Shown: one piece after another, positions 1 to 8,065 of the stretch
Position numbering within the stretch: the stretch's first letter is position 1
Layout: the number at the start of each line of letters is the position of its first letter
Source: Paracoccus marcusii
GTDB taxonomy: Bacteria; Pseudomonadota; Alphaproteobacteria; Rhodobacterales; Rhodobacteraceae
Direction: 5' to 3'
Assembly: GCF_006151785.1 (NCBI RefSeq)
Contig: NZ_VDDD01000027.1
Coordinates: forward strand, 1-32,203
DNA length: 32,203 bases
Made by a program: the position numbers and the translations under genes
The notes under the pieces: generated by a model
What the model was told of the DNA's origin: nothing
Database searches by the model: none
Seen by the model: only the letters and a program-made list of their open reading frames with translations

Positions 1-253
1 AGGCGGGCGCAGTGGCCGCGGCGGGCGCCGGGGCGGATGCCTGCGGTGCCGGGGCGGAGGGCGCCGCGGGGCTCTGGGCATAGACGACCTGCTTGCCCTG
101 CTTGGTCAGGCTGACCGTCAGGCGGTCATGCTCGCCGTATTCGCGCTTGACCTGGATCTCGTTCAGCTCGCTGGAGTTCAGCAGCTCGGCCAGCGAGCGG
201 ATGAAGGCCACGTCGCCCTCGTGATGCTTGTCGTGGTGGGAATCGTTGCTCAT
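1..253 (-). CDS. accB: Biotin carboxyl carrier protein of acetyl-CoA carboxylase, 5' part only
   Basis: AccB carries the biotin that shuttles CO2 between biotin carboxylase and carboxyltransferase in the first step of fatty acid synthesis. Only the first 84 codons are present; the gene runs off the left edge, so the biotinyl domain with its lysine is not visible. The start at 253 gives a protein opening MSNDSHHDKHHEGDVAFIRS. What follows (LAELLNSSELNEIQVKREYGE, then a short strand with SLTKQGKQVVY) resembles the N-terminal helix-strand of AccB proteins, and it leads into the Ala/Pro-rich linker (from about residue 64) typical of the family. An AGAGGA ribosome-binding site lies just upstream. 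accC would be expected beyond the left edge. The call rests on this N-terminal pattern and the linker, not on the catalytic domain. Confidence 0.8.
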   Translation of the reverse strand, partial: MSNDSHHDKHHEGDVAFIRSLAELLNSSELNEIQVKREYGEHDRLTVSLTKQGKQVVYAQSPAAPSAPAPQASAPAPAAATAPA

Positions 254-360
254 GCCATCCTCTGACGTGTTCTGGTCGGGCCGCGTCCACGCGCGGCGAT
301 TGCAGGGCTTATAGCCCCTGTGCCTGCCCAAGGGGAAGGGTCCCGTCGCGCTTTGCGCGC

Positions 361-678
361 TCAGGCGCCGGGGCGCGCGGCCTTTTCTGCCAGGCCAGAG
401 GTGCCTTCGCGCCGCGTCAGCTCCGCCTCGACGTCCTCCAGCGTGATGTCGCGCGCGGCCAGCATGACCAGCAGGTGGAACATCACGTCTGCAGCCTCGG
501 CGGTCAGGCGGGCGCGGTCGCCCTTGACCGCCTCGATGATCGCCTCGACGGCCTCCTCGCCGAACTTCTCCGCACATTTCTCGGGGCCCTTGGCCAGCAG
601 TCTGGCGGTCCAGCTGCTGTCGGGGTCGGCGGTCTTGCGGTCCTGGACGGTCGCAGCCAGGCGGTGCAGGGCGGTCAT
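361..678 (-). CDS. hisE: Phosphoribosyl-ATP pyrophosphatase HisE
   Basis: HisE hydrolyses phosphoribosyl-ATP to phosphoribosyl-AMP and pyrophosphate, the second step of histidine synthesis, in the cytoplasm. The 105-residue protein has the all-alpha MazG-like fold signature: [17 protein letters not shown] at about 34-50 supplies the metal-binding glutamates, and [13 protein letters not shown] at about 61-73 supplies the second acidic helix. The length is normal for a stand-alone HisE not fused to HisI. The start was set at 678 because its ATG overlaps the hisF stop in an ATGA (675-678), which implies translational coupling. The frame stays open further upstream, but that part is a shadow of hisF. 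It is the last gene of the hisA-hisF-hisE run. Confidence 0.95.
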   Translation of the reverse strand: MTALHRLAATVQDRKTADPDSSWTARLLAKGPEKCAEKFGEEAVEAIIEAVKGDRARLTAEAADVMFHLLVMLAARDITLEDVEAELTRREGTSGLAEKAARPGA

Positions 679-1436
679 GTCAGCCTCATGGGAATGCCGG
701 CGGCGGCCATGTGGGCCTTGGCCTCGGCGATGGTATGCGTGCCGAAATGGAAGATGCTGGCGGCCAGAACGGCGCTGGCATGACCTTCGGTCACGCCCTC
801 GACCAGATGGTCCAGCGTGCCGACGCCGCCGGATGCGATGACCGGAACGTTCACCGCATCGGCGATGGCCCGCGTCAGCGGCAGGTTGAACCCCGACCGC
901 GTCCCGTCCCGGTCCATCGAGGTCAGCAGGATCTCTCCCGCGCCCTTGGCTTCGACCAGTCGCGCGAACTCCACCGCGTCGATACCGGTGGGCTTGCGGC
1001 CGCCATGGGTGAAGATCTCCCACCGGCCGTCTTCCACGGTCTTTGCGTCGATCGCCACGACGATGCACTGGCTGCCGAACCGGTCGGCGGCAGCGGCCAC
1101 CACATCCGGGTCGGCCACGGCCGCGGAGTTGAAGCTGACCTTGTCGGCCCCAGCCAGCAGCAGCGCCCGTACGTCGTTGTGCGTGCGCACGCCACCGCCC
1201 ACGGTCAGCGGGACAAAGCATTGTTCCGCCGTCCGGGTCACCAGATCGAACATGGTGCCGCGATTTTCATGGGTGGCATGAATGTCCAGAAAACAGATCT
1301 CGTCCGCGCCGGCGGCATCATAGGCACGTGCGGCTTCGACCGGGTCGCCGGCATCGACCAGGTCGACGAAGTTCACGCCCTTGACCACGCGCCCGTCGGC
1401 GACGTCCAGGCAGGGAATGATCCGGGTCTTGAGCAT
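675..1436 (-). CDS. hisF: Imidazole glycerol phosphate synthase cyclase subunit HisF
   Basis: HisF forms a complex with the glutaminase HisH and converts PRFAR plus ammonia into imidazole glycerol phosphate and AICAR. The 253-residue protein is a full-length (beta/alpha)8 barrel. It starts with [12 protein letters not shown], in which Asp11 is the first catalytic aspartate, and the second is Asp130 in VVAIDAK. The phosphate-binding glycine clusters are also present: LTVGGGVR near 78-84 and VIASGGVG near 200-207. It overlaps hisE by four bases and lies 84 bases after hisA on the same strand. hisH is not between hisA and hisF here and must lie elsewhere. The identification is secure. Confidence 0.97.
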   Translation of the reverse strand: MLKTRIIPCLDVADGRVVKGVNFVDLVDAGDPVEAARAYDAAGADEICFLDIHATHENRGTMFDLVTRTAEQCFVPLTVGGGVRTHNDVRALLLAGADKVSFNSAAVADPDVVAAAADRFGSQCIVVAIDAKTVEDGRWEIFTHGGRKPTGIDAVEFARLVEAKGAGEILLTSMDRDGTRSGFNLPLTRAIADAVNVPVIASGGVGTLDHLVEGVTEGHASAVLAASIFHFGTHTIAEAKAHMAAAGIPMRLT

Positions 1437-1489
1437 CGTCGGGGCCTTTGGCTGGGGCTGGTAAGCCCTGGGTTCTAGCGCAGCGGCGG

Positions 1490-1513
1490 GGGCGGGACCA
1501 GTGGTCCGCGCCC
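1490..1513 (-). other. Stem-loop between hisA and hisF
   Basis: Bases 1490-1499 pair with 1503-1513 with one bulged base (1508) and a three-base loop. The stem lies just after the hisA stop (1521) on the transcript and about 50 bases before the hisF start. There is no U-run, so it is unlikely to be an intrinsic terminator. It could instead affect processing or the relative levels of the two cistrons. Function is inferred; only the pairing is visible. Confidence 0.4.
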
Positions 1514-1520
1514 GCCCGTG

Positions 1521-2237
1521 TCAGGCCAGCGCGGCCAGCGCCTGGCGCAGGTCCAGCGCACCGTCGTAAAGCGCGCGCCCCGAGATCGCGCCCGCGATCA
1601 CCTTGGTGTCGTGAAGCGCCTTCAGGTCGGCCAGCGACGAGACTCCACCGGATGCGATCACGGGAATCGTGACGGCGCGGGCCAGCGCCTCGGTCGCGTG
1701 GATGTTGGGGCCGCCCATCGCACCGTCACGGTCGATGTCCGTATAGATGATTGCGGCGACGCCCACGTCCTGGAACCGGCGGGCCAGGTCGGTGGCGTTC
1801 ACGTCGGTTTCCGTGGCCCAGCCCCGCGTCGCGACCTTGCCTGCGCGGGCGTCGATACCGACCGCGATGCGGCCGGGAAAGGCGTCGGCGGCCTCGCGTA
1901 CCAGGTCGGGATTCTCGACCGCGACGGTGCCCAGGATCACCCGGGTCAGGCCGCGGTCCAGCCAGGATTCGATCGTCGCCATGTCACGGATGCCGCCGCC
2001 CAGCTGGGTGGGGATGTCGGTGGCCGCAAGGATCGCCTCGACCGCCGCGGCATTCACGGGCTTGCCCTCGAAGGCGCCGTTCAGGTCGACCAGGTGCAGC
2101 CATTCGGCACCCGCATCCTGGAACGCACGGGCCTGAGCCGCGGGATCGGTGCCGAAGACGGTCGCGGCCTCCATGTCGCCGCGCAGCAGGCGCACGCAGT
2201 TGCCGTCCTTCAGGTCGATGGCGGGATAGAGGATCAT
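1521..2237 (-). CDS. hisA: ProFAR isomerase HisA
   Basis: HisA isomerises ProFAR to PRFAR by an Amadori rearrangement, the step before HisF/HisH. The protein is 238 residues, normal for the family, and folds as a (beta/alpha)8 barrel homologous to HisF. The start [12 protein letters not shown] places catalytic Asp8 in the first strand; the second acidic residue is Asp129 in VGIDAR. Phosphate-binding glycines occur in QLGGGIRD (79-86) and VIASGGVS (193-200). The start was placed at 2237; the open frame continues far upstream, but that extension has no family similarity. It is the first gene of the hisA-hisF-hisE run here and is divergent from the DUF2147 gene across 135 bases that contain an 8-base TGACGTCA palindrome (2306-2313). 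Confidence 0.96.
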   Translation of the reverse strand: MILYPAIDLKDGNCVRLLRGDMEAATVFGTDPAAQARAFQDAGAEWLHLVDLNGAFEGKPVNAAAVEAILAATDIPTQLGGGIRDMATIESWLDRGLTRVILGTVAVENPDLVREAADAFPGRIAVGIDARAGKVATRGWATETDVNATDLARRFQDVGVAAIIYTDIDRDGAMGGPNIHATEALARAVTIPVIASGGVSSLADLKALHDTKVIAGAISGRALYDGALDLRQALAALA

Positions 2238-2372
2238 GGCGGCACGCTCCGGTCTCAAGGGTTGCGCCCCCTTTGCCACGGGGCGGGCGGGAACGGCAAG
2301 GGACCTGACGTCATGCTTGCTCGGACGGGGGCAGCCCGCGCAATCTGGTCGCACCCTGAGGAGGAGGGACCC

Positions 2373-2756
2373 ATGCGTCACATCATTCTGGCTGCCACGT
2401 TCGCGCTGGCTGCAGGGGCGGCCAGCGCTGACCCGATCGAAGGGGTCTGGCAGACCCAGCCCGACGAGGGTGCGTTCGCCCATGTCACCGTCTCGCCCTG
2501 CGGCGGCGCATTCTGCGGCACGATCACCCGGACCTATCGCGACACGGCCGAATACCAGTCGCCCAACCTGGGCCGCCAGATCGTCATCGACATGGCACCC
2601 CAGGGCGGTGGCAACTATGCGGGTCGCGTCTGGCGGCCGTCCAACGACAAGATCTATGCCGGCAAGGCCTCGGTCGCGGGCGACCGGATGAGCCTGTCGG
2701 GCTGCATCGCCGGTGGCCTGCTGTGCAGCAGCCAGACCTGGGTGCGGGTGAAGTAG
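2373..2756 (+). CDS. Secreted DUF2147-family protein
   Basis: This is a 127-residue exported protein of the DUF2147 family, small periplasmic beta-rich proteins of unknown function. A signal peptide is visible ([19 protein letters not shown], cleavage likely after residue 19). The mature part opens [14 protein letters not shown], and the family's G-x-W opening is clear. Two cysteine pairs, Cys43/Cys48 and Cys111/Cys118, could form periplasmic disulfides. The C-terminal half contains [15 protein letters not shown] and ends in QTWVRVK, matching the family's conserved Y-x-G and final W-R-x-K region. A strong GAGGAGGG site at 2360-2367 fixes the start. Related proteins are often linked to envelope or lipid functions, but nothing here shows the role. 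Confidence 0.85.
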   Translation: MRHIILAATFALAAGAASADPIEGVWQTQPDEGAFAHVTVSPCGGAFCGTITRTYRDTAEYQSPNLGRQIVIDMAPQGGGNYAGRVWRPSNDKIYAGKASVAGDRMSLSGCIAGGLLCSSQTWVRVK

Positions 2757-2773
2757 CACCGACAGAACAGTGA

Positions 2774-2804
2774 TCGGGGCCGGGCGAACCTGCCGCGGCC
2801 CCGA
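2774..2804 (+). terminator. Weak terminator-like hairpin after the DUF2147 gene
   Basis: Bases 2774-2782 pair perfectly with 2796-2804 (TCGGGGCCG with CGGCCCCGA) around a 13-base loop, 18 bases after the DUF2147 stop. No T-run follows, so termination would be inefficient or rho-assisted. The next gene starts 38 bases later. Confidence 0.4.
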
Positions 2805-2842
2805 CGCGTTCCCTGGGCGAAACAGCAACCAAGGAACGCACC

Positions 2843-3658
2843 ATGCCGATGATTTCCGCGAATGATGGCACGCAGCTTTACGTCAAGGACTGGGGGCAGG
2901 GCCGCCCGGTCGTCCTGATCCATGGCTGGCCGCTGACCGCAGACAGCTGGGAGACGCAGGCCCTGGGCCTGGCCGAGGCGGGCTATCGCGTCGTCAGCTA
3001 TGACCGCCGCGGATTCGGCCGGTCCGAACAGCCTTGGAACGGCTATGATTACGACACGCTGTCGGACGATCTGGCCGCGGTGATCGACGAGCTGGAACTG
3101 ACCGACGCGGCGATCATCGGATTTTCCATGGGCGGCGGAGAGGTCGCCCGCTATGTCTCGCGCCACGGCGCAAAGGGGGCCAGCCGGTTGGGGTTCATCT
3201 CGTCTGTCGCGCCGGGGCTGCTGAAATCCGACGCCAATCCCGACGGTGCCCCGGCCGACCTGTTCGAGGGGATGCGCGACGGGCTGCGCAAGGACCGTCC
3301 GGCCTTCCTGCAGGATTTCGCCAAGCAGTTCTATGGCCAAGGCCTTCTGGGCGGCGTCAGTCAGGCCGTTCTGGACTGGACGCAGGGCATGGCGATGATG
3401 GCCAGCCCGCGCGCCACGATCGAATGCGTGACAGCGTTCGGGCTGACCGATTTCACCGCGGACGTGGCGCAGATCAACCTGCCCACGCTGATCGTGCATG
3501 GCACGGCAGACAAGATCGTGCCCATCGCCGCCACCGCGCATCGGATGGCCAAGATGGTCCCGAGCGCAAAACTGATCGAATACGACAACGCCCCGCACGG
3601 GCTGGCCGCCACGCATGGCGAGCGGCTGCTGGACGACCTCAAGGCGTTTCTGGCCTGA
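2843..3658 (+). CDS. Alpha/beta hydrolase, non-haem chloroperoxidase/arylesterase (perhydrolase) type
   Basis: This is a 271-residue single-domain alpha/beta hydrolase. The catalytic triad is readable: Ser95 in the nucleophile elbow GFSMGG (93-98), Asp223 in HGTADKIVP, and His252 in NAPHGL. The oxyanion-hole strand [14 protein letters not shown] (23-36) and the segment [13 protein letters not shown] (52-64) are characteristic of the cofactor-free bacterial haloperoxidases, which are esterases that can also form peracids. The physiological substrate cannot be read from sequence. It has no signal peptide, so it is cytoplasmic. An AAGGA site precedes the ATG. It is read alone, 86 bases after the DUF2147 gene, and converges on sqdB. 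Confidence 0.88.
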   Translation: MPMISANDGTQLYVKDWGQGRPVVLIHGWPLTADSWETQALGLAEAGYRVVSYDRRGFGRSEQPWNGYDYDTLSDDLAAVIDELELTDAAIIGFSMGGGEVARYVSRHGAKGASRLGFISSVAPGLLKSDANPDGAPADLFEGMRDGLRKDRPAFLQDFAKQFYGQGLLGGVSQAVLDWTQGMAMMASPRATIECVTAFGLTDFTADVAQINLPTLIVHGTADKIVPIAATAHRMAKMVPSAKLIEYDNAPHGLAATHGERLLDDLKAFLA

Positions 3659-3665
3659 TCGGGGG

Positions 3666-3690
3666 CAGGGGGCGGACCGTCCGCCCCCTG
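3666..3690. terminator. Bidirectional terminator-like hairpin between convergent genes
   Basis: An 11-base-pair perfect stem (3666-3676 with 3680-3690) with loop CCG fills the 36-base gap between the hydrolase stop (3658) and the sqdB stop (3695). Neither side has a long T-run. Its position between two convergent genes supports a shared termination role. Confidence 0.6.
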
Positions 3691-3694
3691 TCGC

Positions 3695-4870
3695 CTATTC
3701 TGCCGCCTGCGCCGCGCGCCACTCAGACACGCAGGGGATCTTGTCGCGGTCGCAGCGGTCGGAGTATTTGCGGGCGATGTCACGGACCTCTGACAGCAGA
3801 CCCTCGGCCAGGGTAATCGGCTGCAGGCCCAACCCCAGAAAGCTGTCGTTGACGACATGCAGGTCGTTCTCGTCAGCCTCGTTGCGAGGGTTCTTCTGGA
3901 ACGCGACCTCGGTCCCCGTGCGGTCCGAGATCATCTGCGCCAGGTCGCGGACGCGGTGCGTCTCGGTCATCTGGTTCAGGATCTGCACCCGGTCGCCGCG
4001 TTTGGGCGGGTTTGCAATGGCCAGTTCGATGCAGCGGCAGGTGTCCTGAATGTGGATGAAGGCGCGCGTCTGGCCGCCCGTTCCGTGCACGGTCATCGGA
4101 TAGCCGATGGCCGCCTGCATCAGGAACCGGTTCAGCACCGTCCCATAGTCGCCATCATAATCGAAGCGGTTGATCAACCGTTCGTCCATCTGCGTTTCGG
4201 CCGTCTGCGTGCCCCAGACGATGCCCTGATGCAGGTCGGTGATCCTCAGGCCGTCGTTCTTGTTGTAGTAGAAGAAGAACAGCGCATCCTGGGTCTTGGT
4301 CATGTGATAGATGCTGCCCGGATTGGCCGGGTACAGAATCTGCTGGTCATGGGGTCCCTGCGCGGTCTGCACGGTCACGTCCAGATAACCTTCGGGGATC
4401 TTCATGCCGGCGGTGCCGTAGCCATAGACGCCCATCGTGCCAAGGTGCACCAGATGGATGTCCTGACCTGATTCGACGATCGCGGCCAGTACGTCATGCG
4501 TCGCGTTCAGGTTGTTGTTGACGGTGTACCGCTTGTGTCGGGCCGATTTCATGGAATAGGGCGCCGCGCGCTGTTCGGCGAAATGCACGATCGCATCGGG
4601 CCGTTCACGCTCCAACAGCGCCAGCAGCCGGTCGTAATCCTGACCGACGGTCAGATCCTCTGTCCGGATGTGGTTGCCGGTCACCTCGGCCCAGGCACGG
4701 ACGCGCTCGCCCAAGGGGCGGATCGGCGTCAGGGAGGCGACCTCAAGCTCCACATCGATCTTGCGGCGCGAGAGGTTGTCGACGATCACGACGTCGTGAC
4801 CGCGGGCGGACAGGTGCAGGGCCGTGGGCCAGCCGCAGAAACCGTCTCCGCCCAGAACGATGATCTTCAT
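3695..4870 (-). CDS. sqdB: UDP-sulfoquinovose synthase (SqdB/SQD1 type), extended SDR
   Basis: SqdB/SQD1 enzymes convert UDP-glucose and sulfite into UDP-sulfoquinovose, the head-group donor of sulfolipid. The 391-residue protein starts with the NAD-binding loop [17 protein letters not shown] (5-21). It carries the markers that separate this family from ordinary epimerases: [12 protein letters not shown] (96-107), LGTMGVYG (143-150, Thr145), YHMTK (188-192, catalytic Tyr188/Lys192), [10 protein letters not shown] (211-220), [11 protein letters not shown] (234-244) and GTGGQTRAF (263-271). The start at 4870 puts the glycine-rich strand at the N-terminus and has an AAGG site. It lies 113 bases downstream of kpsT on the same strand. 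No sqdC or sqdD glycosyltransferase is seen nearby, so the product could serve either a lipid or a surface glycan. Confidence 0.87.
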   Translation of the reverse strand: MKIIVLGGDGFCGWPTALHLSARGHDVVIVDNLSRRKIDVELEVASLTPIRPLGERVRAWAEVTGNHIRTEDLTVGQDYDRLLALLERERPDAIVHFAEQRAAPYSMKSARHKRYTVNNNLNATHDVLAAIVESGQDIHLVHLGTMGVYGYGTAGMKIPEGYLDVTVQTAQGPHDQQILYPANPGSIYHMTKTQDALFFFYYNKNDGLRITDLHQGIVWGTQTAETQMDERLINRFDYDGDYGTVLNRFLMQAAIGYPMTVHGTGGQTRAFIHIQDTCRCIELAIANPPKRGDRVQILNQMTETHRVRDLAQMISDRTGTEVAFQKNPRNEADENDLHVVNDSFLGLGLQPITLAEGLLSEVRDIARKYSDRCDRDKIPCVSEWRAAQAAE

Positions 4871-4983
4871 GATATGCCTTGCCGAATGATGCGCTGAATT
4901 CATTCAAATCAATATCCATGCGCGCATGCAAGCGCCACCCCCGCAGGGGTTGCGTCATCCGGATGTCATGAAACCGGCGGCAA

Positions 4984-5652
4984 TCAGCCTGTCTGGGCCT
5001 GCTGCATGTTGACCATATGCGCCGCGATGGCGTCTTCCAGGTCGGGATAGAAGGTCAGCTTGCCCTGTTCCAGAACCGCCCCTGCGTGACAGGTCTCGCG
5101 CAGCATTCCCATCGAATGCGCGACCACGATGGCCCCGGCATTCGACATGCGTTCGTTGAAGACGCGGTTGGACTTGGTGCGGAAGGCCGCGTCTCCCACG
5201 GCCGAGACCTCGTCGACCAAGTAGGTGTCGAAGGGCACCGCCATCGACAGGCCAAAGGCCAGGCGGGACCGCATCCCCGAGGAATAGGTGCGGATCGGCA
5301 GCTTGAAGTGATCACCCAGTTCGGCGAAATCCTGGACAAAGTACAGCAGCTCCTCGGTGTCCACGCCATAGATGCGCGCGACAAAGCGGCAGTTCTGCTC
5401 TCCCGTCAGCTCTCCGCTGAACGAACCGGCAAAGCCCACCGGCCAGCTGATCGTCCCCGTGGACAGCACCTTGCCCGACGACGGCAGCATGGCCCCCGAG
5501 ATCATCCGCAGCAGCGACGACTTGCCCGCGCCGTTGCGTCCCAGCAGCGCGACCGACACGCCGGACGGAAAGATCGCGGTGATGTCGTCGGCCACCACCT
5601 TGTGCTTGCCGTTCAGCGTGTAGGTCTTGCAGAGGTTCTGCAGATAGATCAT
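4984..5652 (-). CDS. kpsT: Capsule polysaccharide export ABC transporter ATPase (KpsT family)
   Basis: This is the ATPase of an ABC-2 exporter that moves lipid-linked capsule-type polysaccharide across the inner membrane. It is 222 residues long with the complete set of motifs: Walker A GRNGAGKSS (38-46), the short ABC signature YSSGMRSR (123-130) typical of KpsT/Wzt proteins, Walker B YLVDEV (144-149), and the switch histidine in VVAHS (His179). It lacks the C-terminal carbohydrate-binding domain of O-antigen Wzt proteins, which favours a capsule-type system. Its ATG overlaps the kpsE stop as ATGA (5649-5652), so the two are coupled. The permease partner KpsM is divergent, starting near 7196. 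Confidence 0.93.
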   Translation of the reverse strand: MIYLQNLCKTYTLNGKHKVVADDITAIFPSGVSVALLGRNGAGKSSLLRMISGAMLPSSGKVLSTGTISWPVGFAGSFSGELTGEQNCRFVARIYGVDTEELLYFVQDFAELGDHFKLPIRTYSSGMRSRLAFGLSMAVPFDTYLVDEVSAVGDAAFRTKSNRVFNERMSNAGAIVVAHSMGMLRETCHAGAVLEQGKLTFYPDLEDAIAAHMVNMQQAQTG

Positions 5653-7064
5653 CGCCGGTCGCGCAGGCTGTAGAAGATCAGGCTGCCGATCACCCACAGC
5701 ACCGTCAGGAACCCTGCGATCATCAGCAGCAGCTTGGCGCGTTCGGGGAACTCGGCCTCCTGTGCAAGCGTCGGGCGGATGTACGGCGCCAGGTAACGCG
5801 ACTGGCGCACGGCCTCGGCCCGCGCGGTCTCGAAGCCGGCAAGGGCCGCGGTATAGGTGGCCTCGGCGAACTGCCGGTCGACGGTCAGGATCTCGAACTG
5901 GCCCACGACATCGGACAGGGCCTCCTCGCCGCCGGTCGACCCGAACTTTTGCCGCTCGGCCTCGATCTGGTCGCGGATGACTTGGATGCGCAGTTCGGCC
6001 TGGCCGATCCGCGGGTCCTCGGGCTGCGCGTTCGCCTGCAGCAGGCCCAGGCCGACCAGCTGTTCGGCCAGTTGCTGCTGCAGCGATGTGACGACGCCGA
6101 TCTGACCCTGCACGTCGGCCACCGGGTCCACCAGCTGATAGCGGTTGCGGAACTCGGTCACCTTCTGGCGGGCCTCGCGCAGGCGATCCTGCGCCCGATC
6201 CAGCTCGTCGCGGGCATAGCGCAGGGCATCCTCGCGGGCGATGTCGTTCAGGCGGTTGATCAGGATGCCGCCCTCTTCCAGGATCGCGTTGGCGATGGTC
6301 TGGGCGTCCACAGGGTCGAAGGCCAGGATGCGCAGGTCGATCATCCCGGAATCGTAATGGATGCGGACCTTCCGCTCCCATTCCTCGACCAGGTCCTCCA
6401 GCGACGGCCCGCCGTTGAAGCCGAAAATCGGATCGCCCGGCGCCTTGGACCAGACCTCGCGCAGGTCGATACGGGCATTGACCCGTTCGACCAGGTCACG
6501 GCTCTGGATGAACTTGTAGAGGATGTCGGTGTCGCTGGTCGAACTGGACGTGACCCCCACCAGAGACCCCAGCCCACCCAGAACGTCCGCCGGGCTGGGC
6601 GCGGATTCGCTGCGGACCGAGAAGCCGACATAGGACGCGTACTGGTCCGATGCGCGCGTATAGATGTACACGGCGCTGAGGAGGACAGGAATGATCACCA
6701 TCAGGACAAAGCTGATGGCCATGCCGTAATGGCGCCGATGCAGGCGCGCCGGACCGGCCGGGGGCAGAACGGGCTGCTGCATCGCGGCCTGGATGCGGGC
6801 CTGCATCTGCGGATTGTGCTGGCCGGGGCGGATCACCTGCTGGCCTGCGCCCTGACCGGGGCGATGGACCATCTGGCCACCCTGCTGGCCCTGCGGGCGG
6901 GGCTGACCTGCGCCCGGTCCCTGGGGCCGCAGCGGTTGACCCTGTCCTGCCTGACCCTGGGTTGCCCCCTGACCCTGTGCGGGGCCCTGGGGGCCTTCCT
7001 GCGGTGCGGTGGCACCGGGGGGCGTGTTCCTGTGGGGACCGGAGTTGGAATCCTGGGCGGACAT
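5649..7064 (-). CDS. kpsE: Capsule export inner-membrane/periplasmic adaptor (KpsE-like polysaccharide co-polymerase)
   Basis: KpsE-type proteins span inner membrane and periplasm and connect the KpsMT exporter to the outer-membrane channel. The 471-residue protein has two membrane segments (about 113-136 and 444-464) bracketing a large periplasmic domain. That domain holds a long coiled coil from about 270 to 400 (EDALRYARDELDRAQDRLRE and following). The second segment is preceded by a proline-containing stretch (PTLAQEAEFPERAK), as in this family. Unusually, the cytoplasmic N-terminus (about 1-105) is a low-complexity Gln/Gly/Pro-rich tail with repeated PQG/GQG units. It is translationally coupled to kpsT and divergent from kpsM. 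The ATG at 7064 has only a GGGG site. Confidence 0.9.
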   Translation of the reverse strand: MSAQDSNSGPHRNTPPGATAPQEGPQGPAQGQGATQGQAGQGQPLRPQGPGAGQPRPQGQQGGQMVHRPGQGAGQQVIRPGQHNPQMQARIQAAMQQPVLPPAGPARLHRRHYGMAISFVLMVIIPVLLSAVYIYTRASDQYASYVGFSVRSESAPSPADVLGGLGSLVGVTSSSTSDTDILYKFIQSRDLVERVNARIDLREVWSKAPGDPIFGFNGGPSLEDLVEEWERKVRIHYDSGMIDLRILAFDPVDAQTIANAILEEGGILINRLNDIAREDALRYARDELDRAQDRLREARQKVTEFRNRYQLVDPVADVQGQIGVVTSLQQQLAEQLVGLGLLQANAQPEDPRIGQAELRIQVIRDQIEAERQKFGSTGGEEALSDVVGQFEILTVDRQFAEATYTAALAGFETARAEAVRQSRYLAPYIRPTLAQEAEFPERAKLLLMIAGFLTVLWVIGSLIFYSLRDRR

Positions 7065-7082
7065 GCGCTTACCCCGCCTGCC

Positions 7083-7112
7083 TTGTTGATCTTGCTGGCG
7101 CCGTCATACATA
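7083..7112 (+). promoter_or_regulatory. Possible sigma70-type promoter toward kpsM
   Basis: TTGTTG at 7083-7088 and TACATA at 7107-7112, 18 bases apart, resemble -35 and -10 boxes. They lie in the 131-base divergent region between kpsE and kpsM, upstream of kpsM. This is a visual match only. Confidence 0.35.
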
Positions 7113-7195
7113 AGCGCGCAGAACAGTTCCAGCACCGATCCGTTGCCAGGATCGTGAGCAGCGCAAACGCGCCCCCGGCGCCATCCGTGATCCGC

Positions 7196-8065
7196 ATGTC
7201 CCAGTCCACCACGCCCCGACACGGCCCGCCCGCCGCCCCCCTGCCGCAGCGCAAGACCGCGGCGCAGGGCCCGCGCGTCCTCAAGGAGGTGCGAAAGCAC
7301 CGCAGCTTCGCCAGCCTGCGCGCCATCACGGCGCTGATCCTGCGCGAGGTCCAGACCAGCAACGGTCGCGCCTCGGGGGGGTATTTCTGGGCGGTCGCGG
7401 AACCTGCGGGCGGGATCATGCTGCTGACGCTGATCTTCTCGGTCACCTTCGCGCTGCCGCCGATCGGGACAAGCTTTGCGATGTTCTATGCCACCGGGAT
7501 GGTGCCGTTCCTGGGATACATGGACATCTCGAACAAGGTCGCGTCCTCTGTGCGCTATTCGATGGCGCTTCTCAGCTATCCGGCGGTAACCTTCATGGAC
7601 GCGCTGCTGGCACGGATCGCCTTCAACGCGATCACCCAGGTTATGGTGGCCACAGTGATCTTCACGGCGATCATGATGACGTCGGAGACCCGGACCGACC
7701 CGCAGATGGACCTGATCGCGATCGGCCTGGCGATGATGATCCTGACGGGTGCCGCCATCGGCGTCATGAACTGCTTCCTGTTCGAGGCGGTCAGTTGGTG
7801 GCAGCCCCTGTGGGCAATCTTCATGAAGCCGTTCTTCCTGCTCTCGTGCATCTTCTTCATGTTCGACGATGTGCCCCAGCCCTATCAGGACTGGCTGTGG
7901 TGGAACCCGCTGATCCATGTCATCGGACAGATGCGGCGGTCGTTCTATCCGCAATATGCCGGCGAATACGTCAGCTATACCTATGTCTTCGGGCTTGGCC
8001 TGGGGCTGTTCGCCTTGGGGTTAGCGCTGCTGGTCCGGTACCACCGCGACCTGCAGAACAGCTAG
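7196..8065 (+). CDS. kpsM: Capsule polysaccharide export ABC transporter permease (KpsM family)
   Basis: This is the membrane component of the polysaccharide exporter whose ATPase is KpsT. It is 289 residues, with a cytoplasmic N-terminus containing the family's LREVQTSNGRASGGYFWAVAEP segment. About six hydrophobic spans follow (near GGIMLLTLIFSVTFAL, FAMFYATGMVPFLGY, QVMVATVIFTAIMM, AIGLAMMILTGAAIGVM, FMKPFFLLSCIFFMF and VFGLGLGLFALGLALLV). The ATG at 7196 was chosen by homology. In-frame GTG codons at 7187 and 7154 are possible alternatives, and none of the three has a convincing ribosome-binding site. Its TAG stop shares the bases CTAG (8062-8065) with the stop of choV on the opposite strand. 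Confidence 0.9.
   Translation: MSQSTTPRHGPPAAPLPQRKTAAQGPRVLKEVRKHRSFASLRAITALILREVQTSNGRASGGYFWAVAEPAGGIMLLTLIFSVTFALPPIGTSFAMFYATGMVPFLGYMDISNKVASSVRYSMALLSYPAVTFMDALLARIAFNAITQVMVATVIFTAIMMTSETRTDPQMDLIAIGLAMMILTGAAIGVMNCFLFEAVSWWQPLWAIFMKPFFLLSCIFFMFDDVPQPYQDWLWWNPLIHVIGQMRRSFYPQYAGEYVSYTYVFGLGLGLFALGLALLVRYHRDLQNS

Noticed and set aside
347-359. CGCGC-TTT-GCGCG hairpin just after the hisE stop
   Set aside because: The stem is only five pairs with no U-tract on the transcript; it is too weak to call as a terminator.
1518-2372. Apparent long N-terminal extension of the DUF2147 protein
   Set aside because: The extension is antisense to hisA; the signal peptide and GAGGAGGG site place the true start at 2373.
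4743-4958. Small open frame between kpsT and sqdB on the minus strand
   Set aside because: It mostly overlaps the sqdB 5' end in another frame and has no ribosome-binding site or family match.
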